From the NCBI RefSeq assembly GCF_932274485.2, contig NC_065883.2, positions 44,920,539 through 44,984,538 on the forward strand: a stretch of 64,000 nucleotides of DNA, given 5' to 3'. The notes below the pieces were generated by a model. It saw only the letters and a program-made list of their open reading frames with translations. It made no database searches and was not told the DNA's origin. The stretch is from Patella vulgata (taxonomy: Eukaryota > Mollusca > Gastropoda > Patellidae). Within the stretch, counting starts at the first letter, position 1. Each line of letters opens with the position of its first letter. The position numbers and the translations under genes were made by a program. Of this stretch, positions 51,218 through 61,780 are shown piece by piece.

Positions 51218-54200
51218 CTAAAAAATATCAACAAAATAATTCTTATTTTCGTTTAAATTGAAACAGAATATATACTGGGGGCAGGCCCGTAGCCGGGAAG
51301 TTGTTTTGGGGGGGGGGGGGGGCAAAGATGTTTTCGGGAGGGCAAACTAGCATGGGCATCTGCATAAATTTTTTCGCAGCTACTGGTATTTGCGGTTAAG
51401 GCTAATTGGAGCGTAGAATATTGGGGGGGGGGGGCAAGACTCAGTATTGGGAGGGCAGTTGCCCCCCCCCCCCCTCCTGGCTACGGGCCTGACTGGAGGT
51501 GCAAAATGGGAGCTTAAAAACGAAATAATGTCTTTTCATATTGTTTTCATTACAGTTTTTTTGCTCTTGCGCATGAACTATACACATCATTTTGAGTGAA
51601 TTTTCCACAACATTATGATTGAATTAACCACAACATTTTGCGTAGTAAGCTACGTAAGTCACTTTCCTGTGCTCAAAGGAAACTGTTTCAATAAATTAAT
51701 AGAAAAAACATTTTTTAAAACCAAATAACTTTCAAAAGAAAATAAAATTGGTATCAGATAGTCACACATGTGGGTACATCTAACGTTTCACCTTCGGAGG
51801 AAAGGTGATCACATACAAAATAAACTTCAAGAAAACAAATATATTGCATCTACCGTCGGCAACCATTCTCAATTATATAATTTGAAGTGATTGTGTGTAT
51901 AGACACAAATATATTCTATCAACATCTATTTTTAGTTGTTCTACCTAATTCTTGCTAACATTTTAGGACACTACCTGATTAATATTATTTAAGAAATGTT
52001 AAAATCACTTACCGTTGCAAAAATTCTAATGAGGAAGACGCAGCCTTTAAATACTTCAGATCTAATATGTAATAAACAGCGAACATCAACAAAAGAGCAT
52101 CATCCAGCTTTTCTAAGACTTGAATAGACTTACTTTCAACTATTACATGGAATAATGTGCTTGTGTATAGGTTGCCTGAAAACATGAAATATAATAATTA
52201 CATCAATATTATTAAATCAATCTAGCTAGAGATTTTTTGTAATCGAGTTGCAGGACTGGAATTAACGGCTGGGTGCAGTAACCTGGTTACAGATGGTAAC
52301 CTGCAGGAATTGAGAAGTAAAAGATCAGTATTTAATAAAATTTGGGAATGAAAACTGTTTTTCTTTTTGTTTTGTTAAAATTTCATTAATATTGTACATG
52401 AACAGATTTTGTAACACAAACAATATATGAATCAGTTCTTAACCCTGTCTATGTACACACACTTACAAGTCAAAACTTTGCCATGACATTTTTTGTGTGG
52501 TATTTCAGTGTAGTACATATTACACAATTTTCGTCTTAAAAGGGGGTACAGAATATAAATGTATACTTACCAACCACAGCTATAACTGGTGCCCCTTCTG
52601 TTCTTGCTTTATCTTCAATATTTTTCTGATCACACATTTGCTGAAATAGAAAGAGCAATATTGAAATAAGTTGGTGTACAGGGTGCTACTTTCATAACAG
52701 CAAAATAGTTAACTACGGTAATTTGTTTGAAAATGCATTAAAAGAATACAACCAAGTACTGATATAGAGAGAGACCATCAGTGTAGGCTTACATAAAGAC
52801 ACCATAAACTTTGTGTAGTAATTTTTATTAATGGTATTATTAAAATAACTTACAGGATAATACTCGAGAAATCCATCTTCTTTGAAATAAGAAAATATAA
52901 GTTTAACAAAACATTGTGTGTCTGGATAATTGGTCTCTGTAATTTTTTTAAATTCTTCTACTTCTTCAAATATTTTTTTTATTTCTTTCCTTGACCCTTC
53001 TAGCTTTTCCATATACTTCAACAATGTTTTAATTTTTGATGAGGAATGAACAAAAAATTCACGCGGTAGATTCACACCTGTGAGTTTTTCGAAGTGTTTT
53101 AGTGCACAGGTTTTCGTAAAAAGAAATGGCCAGTTTTTTTCTATTTCAGCAATTGACATATCACCCCTTGAAATCTCCTCCCTTTGGAGGGGATAAGTTT
53201 TGTTCATTACTTCAGTAATAAGTGAAAAATCTACATCTGTGAATCGAGCTTGTCTTTTGAGAAACTCTTTTGAATCCAAATATTCTTCTCTTGGGATTTC
53301 TTCAAAAATGGCCTCGGTTAACCATCCATAGCCCCTTTTTGTGGCGGGAGACTTACTACATCCAGAGCCTGAAGACAACCTTTTTCTGTTCAAATTGTTT
53401 AACCTGTCTTGAATTCTATTGATAAAACTTGAATAGCCACTTCCGATTCTTGTGTCACCAAATCTGTCCATTAGTGAAGTTTTATAAGTGTCAACAAGTT
53501 TCGATGATACTATGTAAATATCTCTTGAAGTTGGTCTGCTGCATACACCTGTTATGTCATCAACAAGAATACGAACTACCTCTCTTCTGTCTGACTGTGA
53601 CGGTGACCGATTATTTTTACAAGATGTTAAAAATGACTTCGGAAATTTTTCCCAGGGTATTAAATAAGATGTAGCCCATGCAGTTTGACATGTAGGCCTA
53701 CTTCGGCACTCTGAAGGACCTGGACTTTCATCTGTACTTGAATCAGATACGCCCATGGATGCTATTGAACTAGCGGCTATTGAACTAGCAGTAAAGCTGA
53801 TGCTACTGTTTGGACTGTTAGGAGGTTGTAAAAGTGTAAAAGAGCCACCCTCGCATACAGGAACCTCTACAAATAATAAATATAAGATAGTTTAGATTAA
53901 GTTTACACTATCAAATTGTAGTTTAAATAGACAATACTGGTGTTAGTCATTATCAGGCTGACCATAAAAATATATGTTTTTTAAGATTTATTTTTTAAAG
54001 TCAGAGGTGTTTTGCTCCGAGTTCGATTGATTGATATTGGGTCTTGAACCTTTTCCGGCGGTGGGGGGACATTCGTCTTCTTTATTGGCAAACAAATCAA
54101 TACCAATGACATCATGATTTTAAATGATGCATGACTCGCACATGATTTGCCACGAACTTGAAGTGTGAATTTTCTTCAACACATTTTTAACAATCGTGCG

Positions 54201-56683
54201 AGTTGTGCCTTCATTTTTCTCGAAAACGGATATTGAATATATCCTCGACATGTTAAAAACGACACTCAACAGTCATACAGGCAGAATCATTTCATGGAAT
54301 GGACATGCTTTCGTCTGCAACCATAATGGGTCACAAAAGGTTAATAAAATACTGTAATCAATTAAAGTGTACATCAGTGGTGGCTATCTCATGCTTGGCA
54401 GCGAGTAATAATCGAGTCAGAATTTAAAAAGATGTTAACGGAGTAGCTGTTTATTGCATCCTTAATAGTTAGATCAAGATTAAAATTTGGGCTAGTGCAT
54501 TTAATTACAATTTGATGGCTCAACTGTCTTGAGGCTAATGCACACTTACTGTAACAAATATTTTGCACATACATTTTTAGCACATTGCTTCTCTGAATAG
54601 GGCAATATATAAGATGCTTACAACAGATTGAGTAGGCCTTTATTATCTTTTAATGTGTGAAAATATCATCATGTCTCTGTCACATATGGGAGGGAACTCA
54701 AGACATTCCTCTTTTTGGCAGTTTAGTTTTCATCTATCAATGCAATTTGACAAGAGATTATTTCTTACAAAACTAAATACAGTTGCTTTAACATACCTGC
54801 TTCTGTTGACTGTTTAATTATTTTCAGGACCTTGCGGGCTTGAATAAGTGACATAATATTGATATCAATTAGATCATTAATTTCAAGGTATTTTAAATCA
54901 TGTTCCTGTTCTACTCCTATGGCATTTAGTTTCTCAACCAAAAGCTGTACGTAGTTGGTTATCACTAAGAAAAACACATTGCTCCCTTAGATGATTCAGT
55001 ATAGAATTGGGTGTTTTAGCTGAAATGAAAGAAATGCACTCTACAATCCAGCAACAAATTTTATCACAGGTTCACTTCTAAATCCAGATAGTACTCCTAT
55101 TACAAACAAAACTACAGCAAAATCCCATGTCATAGTTCTGAAAGGTGTTAAAAAAGTCTCAACAAATGTCGGAATAAGTTTTTGAGATATGATAGAAAAA
55201 GCTGTTCGTCCAATCTTTAAAATATATAACGCAATAAAAATAATGATCAACATTTTTAAAAGCATTTTATTTTTGTGGAAGTTACAACCTTACTACAGTT
55301 CTGAATTTTTGCACAGAGAAGCCTCTCAATGTGATTATGCAAAAAAAGGTATTTGAGTCATAGACACAACTTGTCACAAGCAGGTCACAGTGGGTCAATT
55401 TCGAGTTGCGTAATAATAAGCAGACATTCCAAAATTTTGTGTTTTTACCCTCTACATCTGCGTGACTTACAGTATCTCAAAATACCACGTTTTGTGAACA
55501 ACCCTATTTTAAGCGTCATTATTTCATTGATAGGCCTACCGGTACTATATTTAGTCTTATTACTGACGACTGGATGTTAACGGCATGTCTGGTTGATAAC
55601 ACGGTCATTTCAATCTTTCACTTCGACAGGAAGTAAACAGAATACTATCGCTATGAAAGCCAGCATTTGATTGGCTGAATGTAAACAGTATATCGTGTTA
55701 GCCAATCTCAAGTCTTGTATGAAATGCGTTATTGCTTCCAGTAGGATAGCTATGTATAGAAGGCTTACTGTATGCACTTACGAATGAAATAAGAAAAAAT
55801 ATAAAAACCCACGAAGACTACGTGCAGTAGAGGTGTGTAAATGCTGTGTGAAGCACATAAATTGTACAAACTATGACATAGAATAATATAATTTTCTCAC
55901 ATCAACGGCAAATTCTGTGTGTAAATTACGCAGCGTCCATCAATATTTGCATTAATTTTTTTTAAAAATGCGACCTCTGGACACAAGTGGCACTTACAAT
56001 ACAACCTTTCAGAACTATGCCAATATGGCATCGCTATGTCACATGTATGTGGCCTGGTTAAAATCGCCACTTGACTTAGTATATTTCTATTATACTTTGA
56101 GGGATCATATTCATTATCTATACATCTGTCTCCATTGTTGTCATATTTCGATTTTTCCGACTAAATCAAATTATTTACTTTTTTTTATGTAGGCAACTCA
56201 GGTGTGTATATGGTCAGTGACAGTAGCCTAGTATAATAGTATTGAATAGTTTTTCATGCGCGTGTCATGTTTGTGAAGAAAATAAAATGGTCATACTCAT
56301 GGCATTGACAAAAACACAATATAACCAGACATATATTTTAATAAATCAATGATTTTTGTTTCAATCTAAGCCATTTCAATTCTTAAACACGAGTGACGAG
56401 CATAGGATAGGGAGGACAGGAAGAAAATGAAATAGCTTTCATGACCTCACGTGTCCTGCCTAGATCATAATGGCGGAGATTGACGTCATAGACATTTTTA
56501 CTGCATGGAGAAAGCCGTTACATCTTTTCTAAAGAAATTTTGAATAATACTATATAAGTAGTTGACATTGTGTTGACAAATTACTAAACAAATCAATTTT
56601 TAATGAATTGATTGATATAACTGAAGAAACAGTTACCACAAAAATCAAAAGAATCACCAACCTGTTGAATTGTTCATCGCCAT
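51082..56683 (-). CDS. six-exon SAM-domain companion gene of the CACTA element
   Basis: Exons (minus strand): 56683-56662, 54964-54797, 53866-52854, 52640-52571, 52175-52013 and 51217-51082. Every intron has GT...AG ends, the phases agree at all five junctions (1, 1, 0, 1, 2), and the total is 1,572 bp, which gives 523 aa plus a stop. The protein starts MAMNNST, then a SAM-like domain (residues about 12-58, KLNAIGVEQEHDLKYLEIND, QARKVLKIIK). It continues with a Ser-rich linker, a central block resembling SAMD3-like proteins (REVVRILVDDITGV, WPFLFTKTCALKHFEKLTGV) and a C-terminal block (GAPVIAVVG, LDDALLLMFAVYYILDLKY) ending INPTRGSKGG. SAMD3-like genes are abundant in invertebrate and fish genomes and are suspected to come from transposons. 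A role as a TNPA-like accessory DNA-binding protein is inference. Confidence 0.85.
51282..51491. mobile_element. hAT-type MITE in intron 5 of the SAM gene
   Basis: 210 bp with inverted ends CAGGCCCGTAGCC. The 8-bp flanking repeats are ACTGGGGG (51274-51281) and ACTGGAGG (51492-51499), one mismatch. An 8-bp duplication with CAGG ends fits hAT. It contains G- and C-runs and no ORF. Confidence 0.85.
52013..52175 (-). CDS. SAM gene exon 5
   Basis: 163 bp, acceptor ATGTTTTCAG, donor CAACG/GTAAGTG. Reads NLYTSTLFHVIVESKSIQVL and DDALLLMFAVYYILDLKYLK. Confidence 0.8.
52571..52640 (-). CDS. SAM gene exon 4
   Basis: 70 bp, acceptor TCTATTTCAG, donor GGTTG/GTAAGTAT. Reads QMCDQKNIEDKARTEGAPVI AVV. 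Confidence 0.8.
52854..53866 (-). CDS. SAM gene exon 3 (large central exon)
   Basis: 1,013 bp from acceptor TTATTTGTAG to donor CCT/GTAAGT. It is open throughout, including the 36 codons upstream of the ATG at 53756 that a plain ORF scan would miss. It contains VRILVDDITGV, FINRIQDRLNNLNRKR, a basic KSPATKRGYGW segment and EEIEKNWPFLF-type text. Confidence 0.85.
53880..54790 (-). other. intron 2 of the SAM gene
   Basis: No coding region seen. Intron 1 (54965-56661) likewise holds only chance ORFs. Confidence 0.6.
54797..54964 (-). CDS. SAM gene exon 2 (SAM-like domain)
   Basis: Acceptor TTTTTCTTAG, donor GCAG/GTATGT. The 168 bp encode ITNYVQLLVEKLNAIGVEQE and DLKYLEINDLIDINIMS with QARKVLKIIKQ, the helical pattern and ARK motif seen in SAM-like domains of SAMD3-type proteins. 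Confidence 0.8.
56662..56683 (-). CDS. SAM gene exon 1 (start codon)
   Basis: ATG GCG ATG AAC AAT TCA ACA G, then the donor GTTGGT. One base is carried into exon 2, forming GTG (Val). A second in-frame ATG follows two codons later. Confidence 0.7.
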
Positions 56684-57055
56684 GCTGAGAGTGAAGATTT
56701 TCCCGCCACGAATCCGACGTCATTCAGTAATTCGCGACATACATCTCATAAATACACTGTCATAGTTTTAGTGCACAAAAGTTTCTGGTTTTAAAACATA
56801 ATTAAATACTATAGACTGACATAAATAAAACATGAATTTGAATCAGAAACAGGGTATAAAATAATTTATATTTGTTCTTGTCTATTTTACGACAACTGTA
56901 TCGAACACATAGCTGAGTTTACGTTGCGATAACTTGTAAACCATCGAGATAACTGTCATTCCGTGTTAAAATACATGGGAAGAGTTATATTACAAGTTTA
57001 CTGTATACTGTTTACAGTTAAATTGATAGTAAATTTACGATGATTTCTAACAGTG

Positions 57056-57505
57056 ACTCATGTCTTCACGACAAACAGCCTGTATATTCATAGAATAATA
57101 CCCCTTCCTGTTTATGAAAACCTGTTTATCATTTCTTGGGGGGGCTTTTATTTCAACGTGAGTGCCATCGATAAAGCCAATAATTCCAGGAAACCCATTC
57201 TTGTTGAAATAATAATTACTTATTACTGCCTTTTCTTGATCATTTGGCCATTTTATATAATGTCTGCGCAAATGAACTCCCAATGCATCAATGACATTGC
57301 CTATACATTTAATAACAGTCGACTCGGTTATGTTAAAACGATCTGATATCTGCTTTGATGTGTCCTGGGAACCGAGGTACCAGAGAGTTACAAGAACTTT
57401 TTTCTCAACTGGGACAGGTGGTTTTCCATGCGGAACTTCTGGCTCTTTTAAAGATGGGCACGTAACTACTTGTCTGCATAATATCTCGTAAGTGGATGGT
57501 GCCAT
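57056..57505 (-). pseudogene. Harbinger transposase, N-terminal half
   Basis: 150 codons from ATG 57505: MAPSTYEILCRQ, the helix-turn-helix (LGSQDTSKQISDRFNITEST), then GFIDGTHVEIKAPPR with the first catalytic Asp and INRKGYYSMNIQAVCREDM. It is cut exactly at the CACTA border. Upstream text in the same frame (MRSDRIKIGNYVTDIVDN) is followed by a stop before MAPS, so the N-terminal exon is also damaged. Confidence 0.85.
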
Positions 57506-58087
57506 TCTAAAAAGTTTCTAATTGTCCACTATATCTGTGACATAGTTGCCAATCTTAATTCTGTCTGATCGCATTCTGAAATTATAAAATGGAAAACTAG
57601 AAAATCCGGCCTGGCAGGCCCCCTTTTGCTCGGGTTTACAATTTTATAATCTCGCAAGAATATCCAATATGACTGGCGAAGGCTTATTAAATTGACCAGT
57701 TGTAGTCTGGAATACGTAACGATCGAGGGATAGAACCTAGTTTTCTAAAAACAGTTGTCTGTCTCAAAATCAGGCATAAACTAAATTTTATTTTGAATTT
57801 ATTTTTTTGCCTATCTTCAAAATACAGCCCATAACCGGAGATCCAGATATTTATTATACCCCCAAATGATTAATTTAACCGACTTACAATGTTGACAATA
57901 AAGCAATATTTCGTCTTCTTTTGACGTGCTCTCGCTGTCAATTTGATGGATCCAGGAGATTCTCTAGAATCAAAACTAGAGTTACAGTCGCCATTTTGGT
58001 TCTCCACCTGTACTCGATTACACCGTAAACGCGGACAATCCGGATTGGAGAACGTGGAGAGTCCGGACTGCATAATCGAATTGGCCC

Positions 58088-58424
58088 AAAGGCATCCGAG
58101 AAGAAATTGGATGATGAATTGGATGCAAAAGTACTTGTCAGAGAAATAGCAATATCAGGAAATGTTGTTAATTCTACGAATCCCATCCCATACGTACTTT
58201 GATGTGGTACGGAAATTGGGGCGTAACCTTGCCATGAACATGTTTTTGTTGGCCGTATGGTTCTACGCGCCATCACCCGGACCATTTGCTATGTCCATGG
58301 TAGGACTATTCTTAAGGCGCCTCAGAATCAGCGGATTTTCAATCCTAAATATACCATGGTTTATTGAAACGTTTTGGTTCAGTCGTGGTATTTGGAATCG
58401 CCTGGTGTGAATAAGGCCATGGGT
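58088..58424 (+). other. unassigned, short open stretch
   Basis: 58090-58200 reads ASEKKLDDELDAKVLVREIA and continues to a stop after IPYVL, just outside the Harbinger end. The origin is unknown. It may be target sequence or an element fragment. Confidence 0.25.
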
Positions 58425-59960
58425 TTGGTTTTCCACCTGCAGCTTCTATTTTACGCCCCCACCCTGGGGTGTAAGGGGTTATAACAATATACCCATTGTA
58501 TGTCCTGCGTGTCGTAAAAGGCAACTTAAAGGATCACTGTAATGGGGCAACGTGTTTGCCGTACGTTGCCACCTGTGTCGGTGAAAACATTGGTAATTAA
58601 GCGAGGATTTGGCTTGCGATTCGTTTCTCTGCAACACATTATAGGTTCACCTATACGAAAGGTCAGAGTGGCTCACTCTGATCAATCGACTTTGGTCCTT
58701 TTTCTAGCTCTTTAGAATTTACCTTTTCCGATTGTACAGCTTTGTTGTTTTTACACTCTGCAACTTAACCTTTGTGTCCTATCTACATTATTTACATTCC
58801 ACATCAGGTTGGTAAGTTATTTTTACTTCTTGGCTTGGGTATACCCCTCGTCGAGCCCTGATGCCACGCGCTGCTTATCCGCGCTAGACCCCCCCCCCCC
58901 CTAGTAGGGCAGGCAGTAGCCCGGGGATGAAGAGGGGTGAATACAAACAAAATACGTTCATGGAGTTCTCAATTCCACCCCAATTATTGAACGATAGAAA
59001 CAGAAACGTCATGATTCAGAGGACGTTTCTAACATATTCAAAAATAAAATGACAAATTCATGGCCAAGTTTTCTCTTGATTCAGCGCTCCTCTACTATCT
59101 AAAGTTTCACCTTTTTTATAACCAATTAGGGCATTGCACTGATCAATAAATTCCAGTTGTGATTCGCTGTCGGTATCTTGAAGGCAGACGTGAGGATGAA
59201 ATGGTGCAATACCTTTCATCACAAGGTGTACAACATGTAAAACCAATAAGAGCGCGCCATGGAGATAGGTGATTCCTACAAGCACCTATATTTTCACGTT
59301 CAATTGTCCTGACACACCGAAGTCTCACAAGGCAGGTTATTTATACATACCTGTGGATTCTTATAAATCAAATTCTCTTCGTTGCTACAAATGCCAAAAG
59401 ATCGGACACAGCAAAACTGTCTGCTGGGGTAAAGATAGGTACGCTCGCTGTATTCATAATGGCCGCGATAGTGCACCTGCCAGGCTGAGGTTTGTTGTGT
59501 AAGATGTAAGATAAAGCACTTTGCTTATTCCCGTGAATGTCCTATTTCCCAAAAAGAGAACAGAATCAACAGGGTATGCCCGAGCGTAAAATACCGTATT
59601 TTGATTCGCGAAAGCGGTGTAGCACTTTTGCCTATTGCACCACAATGGAAATCGTTCTCAAATGGAGTAAAAGTTTCTGCCAAAAACATATCTGTCCAGA
59701 CAGACGTAACCTGGCCTGATCAAGAGGAAAAGCCCACTGAAATAACATATGATCATATTAAAGGGGTCTCGAACTTGTCTAAGACGCGTGACACCTCGGA
59801 ACAAGGTACTGCGAGTCTACCTGTGAGTCTACCTTGCCTCCAACTGAAGTTGTCGGGATTAATCATTCTACTTCAAATTTAAATGGCAAGGAGGCACCTC
59901 TCCTATATCCCTCTAAATTATTACTTTTGATCCCAGGTCCACTGGGTAAGGATCACAGAT
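58425..59960 (+). pseudogene. LINE (Jockey/I-like) 5' UTR and ORF1 relic
   Basis: 58490-58930 has the look of a LINE leader (CGTGTCGTAAAAGGC, GGGGCAACGTGTTTGCCGT, CTGATGCCACGCGCTGCTTA). 59370-59590 encodes, in two frames, a gag-like zinc-knuckle pair: LRCYKCQKIGHSKTVCWGKD and CCVRCKIKHFAYSRECPISQ, then KENRIN. This is the ORF1 type of Jockey/I-group LINEs. The reading frame is broken several times and no ORF2 follows. It belongs to the same broad group as the relic at 44860-45720 but is a separate insertion. Confidence 0.65.
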
Positions 59961-60519
59961 TAAGTTACTCCACCCTCACAAGAGCAGGTAATACTACCAA
60001 AAAAAGACAATAAATAACAAAGTAGTGAGATGGGGATGAAAAAGGCTCTACAATAAATATAGGGGGTGATCTGATGCACGGTATTACCGTCAAAAATTAG
60101 CTATTCCTGACAATGGTAAAGTCCAACTATTAATTCAAAAATACAATCCTTTAGCTATTAGTTTACGAAAAACTTTTTTTAAAAGAAATCTGATACTTTG
60201 TCTTTTAGCCATGTTGTTAGCTATCATCAATACTCAAGTAATTCTCCCAAAGAAAAGTTGTCTATAGCGACTATAGCATACATTAAATTCTCCCCCCTTA
60301 ACGTGACAGATAATGTCTAACGTCTAAGCATAAAAATCCTGTAATCTCATCTCTTCAAAGGTCAGCTGTAATATCCAAAGAATGCATAAAATCCTCTAAA
60401 AAAACTGATATCAATCAATTCTATCATCAGCAATATATATGAATATTAACCAACCACGGTTTTTTTTTTAAATTGAATTTAATAAGTAATGATAACAATA
60501 AATCAAAAAGTATAAATCA

Positions 60520-60660
60520 ATATCACAGAAATCATATATCAATATCACAGAAATCAGAATCAGAGAACCTGTATAATCATACAGTATCACAGTAATCAGA
60601 ATCACTTAATTGGTATATAATCATACAGTATCACAGTAATCAGAATCCAAGAATTAGTAT
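60520..60660. repeat. short tandem repeat, ATCACAGTAATCAGAATC type
   Basis: A few copies of ATCACAGAAATCA and ATACAGTATCACAGTAATCA at irregular spacing. Confidence 0.6.
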
Positions 60661-60669
60661 TTGTAGATT

Positions 60670-61780
60670 GGAATCAAATATCATAATTTTAAAAACAATA
60701 CAAATCAGACTCATTTTAATAAAATATCTGTTTTGAAGGCTAAAAATACAGTTTTTGCCAAAATGACGTTACTTCCGGTGACAGTAAAATGTGAAATTAC
60801 TTGTATGAAATCGTAAATAGCATAAGGTATCATACACTGGAAACTTTATGAAAATCAAATAATAATTGACACTTTTATGGACCAAAAACCTTGAAAAGTT
60901 ACCTGTTGAAAATCGTCTATTTCTCCGCAACTGAACAAGTTAGAAACTATTTTGTGATATCTATATGATCGTACGAGTTCATTCTATTATTTGATTGGAA
61001 TCAAATATTAAAATTTGAAACAAATAACAAATACGACTCATTTGAATAAATTACTGGTTTTGAAGGCTATAAAAACAATTTTTGTCCACATTACATCATT
61101 TTCGGTGACATTGAAAATGTTGAATTGGTTTGACCTAGTTAAAATTGACATTACGCATCAAATGGTGTCACTTTTATGAAAATCGAATAATAATTGACTC
61201 TTTTACAGGCAAACTAGCGTAAAAAGTGACTCATGCAAAATTGCCCATTACTCGACAATTGCTCATATTACAAACTAATTTTCACATACATTCTCTTCGT
61301 ATGGATTATTGCTACTAGTTGATGAAAGTTTCGAAAAAATATATTAAAATATGAAAAGCCTGAATGGGTTGTGAATAGCTCATTTTTTCACCTTTTTTCG
61401 CCTTTAAATCGAAATGATCCGAAAACGAAATAAAAATTAAAAATAAACTGAGCGCGATGATTTCTGTGCCTTAACAGGGCACACCCTTTCAGTCATACCA
61501 GATTTGAAAAAAATAATATTTGCTTTCAAAAAGTGGTACCGAACTGTCAAAATTGCAGTTTTTGCTAAATTTACGTCACTTCCTTTATCGAAAGGAAAAT
61601 GTACCGGTAACAAAAAAATGACATTTTGGACCACGGAGCATATGAACTTTGTTTTATACAAATAGAACAATAAATAATTAATCCAGGACTGATAAACTGA
61701 ATTAGCCAATGGGGGGCCAAGGAAAAATACGGTGACAAAAAATGTTGACATTTTTGTTCAAATCAGATGACTCTTTAACC
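60670..61780. repeat. tandem array of a diverged ~320-bp unit
   Basis: Units start near 60670 and 60992 (ATTGGAATCAAATAT, then CTCATTTNAATAAA, TTTTGAAGGCTA, CAGTTTTTGCC and a TTCCGGTGACA block, then TTTATGAAAATC and ATAATTGAC). A third, weaker copy is at about 61510-61760. No ORF is conserved across units. Confidence 0.65.

Larger units (their letters stand above)
47096..57055 (-). mobile_element. CACTA (EnSpm)-type transposon, two-gene, apparently intact
   Basis: 9,960 bp with 11-bp terminal inverted repeats CACTGTTAGAA (47096-47106) and TTCTAACAGTG (57045-57055). It is inserted inside the Harbinger transposase gene. It carries, on the minus strand, a six-exon SAM-domain gene near its 5' end and a single-exon transposase near its 3' end. 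The animal CACTA-type transposase sequence and the CACTG terminus agree on the superfamily. The left end has a subterminal stem-loop and CTGTATTTTTAC repeats. No 3-bp target duplication is evident (ATA versus ACT at the flanks). Confidence 0.85.
45757..58087 (-). mobile_element. PIF/Harbinger transposon, split by a CACTA insertion
   Basis: The terminal inverted repeats start GGGCCAATTCGATTATGCAG and continue TCCGGACTCTCC. The left arm begins at 45757/45758 and the right arm ends at 58087. The left arm has an extra AGTCCGGAC copy. The inner contents are the two halves of one Harbinger transposase on the minus strand. Without the 9,960-bp CACTA element the Harbinger is about 2.37 kb. No clean 3-bp target duplication is seen. 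A start-like ATGGCGGCAAG followed by GTAAGAA at 45903 (+) may be exon 1 of the usual second (Myb-like) gene, but no further exon was found. Confidence 0.82.

Noticed and set aside
55041-55265. 75-aa hydrophobic minus-strand ORF between exons 1 and 2 of the SAM gene
   Set aside because: It lies inside intron 1. Exon 1 splices in phase to exon 2 without it, and no homology is recognised.
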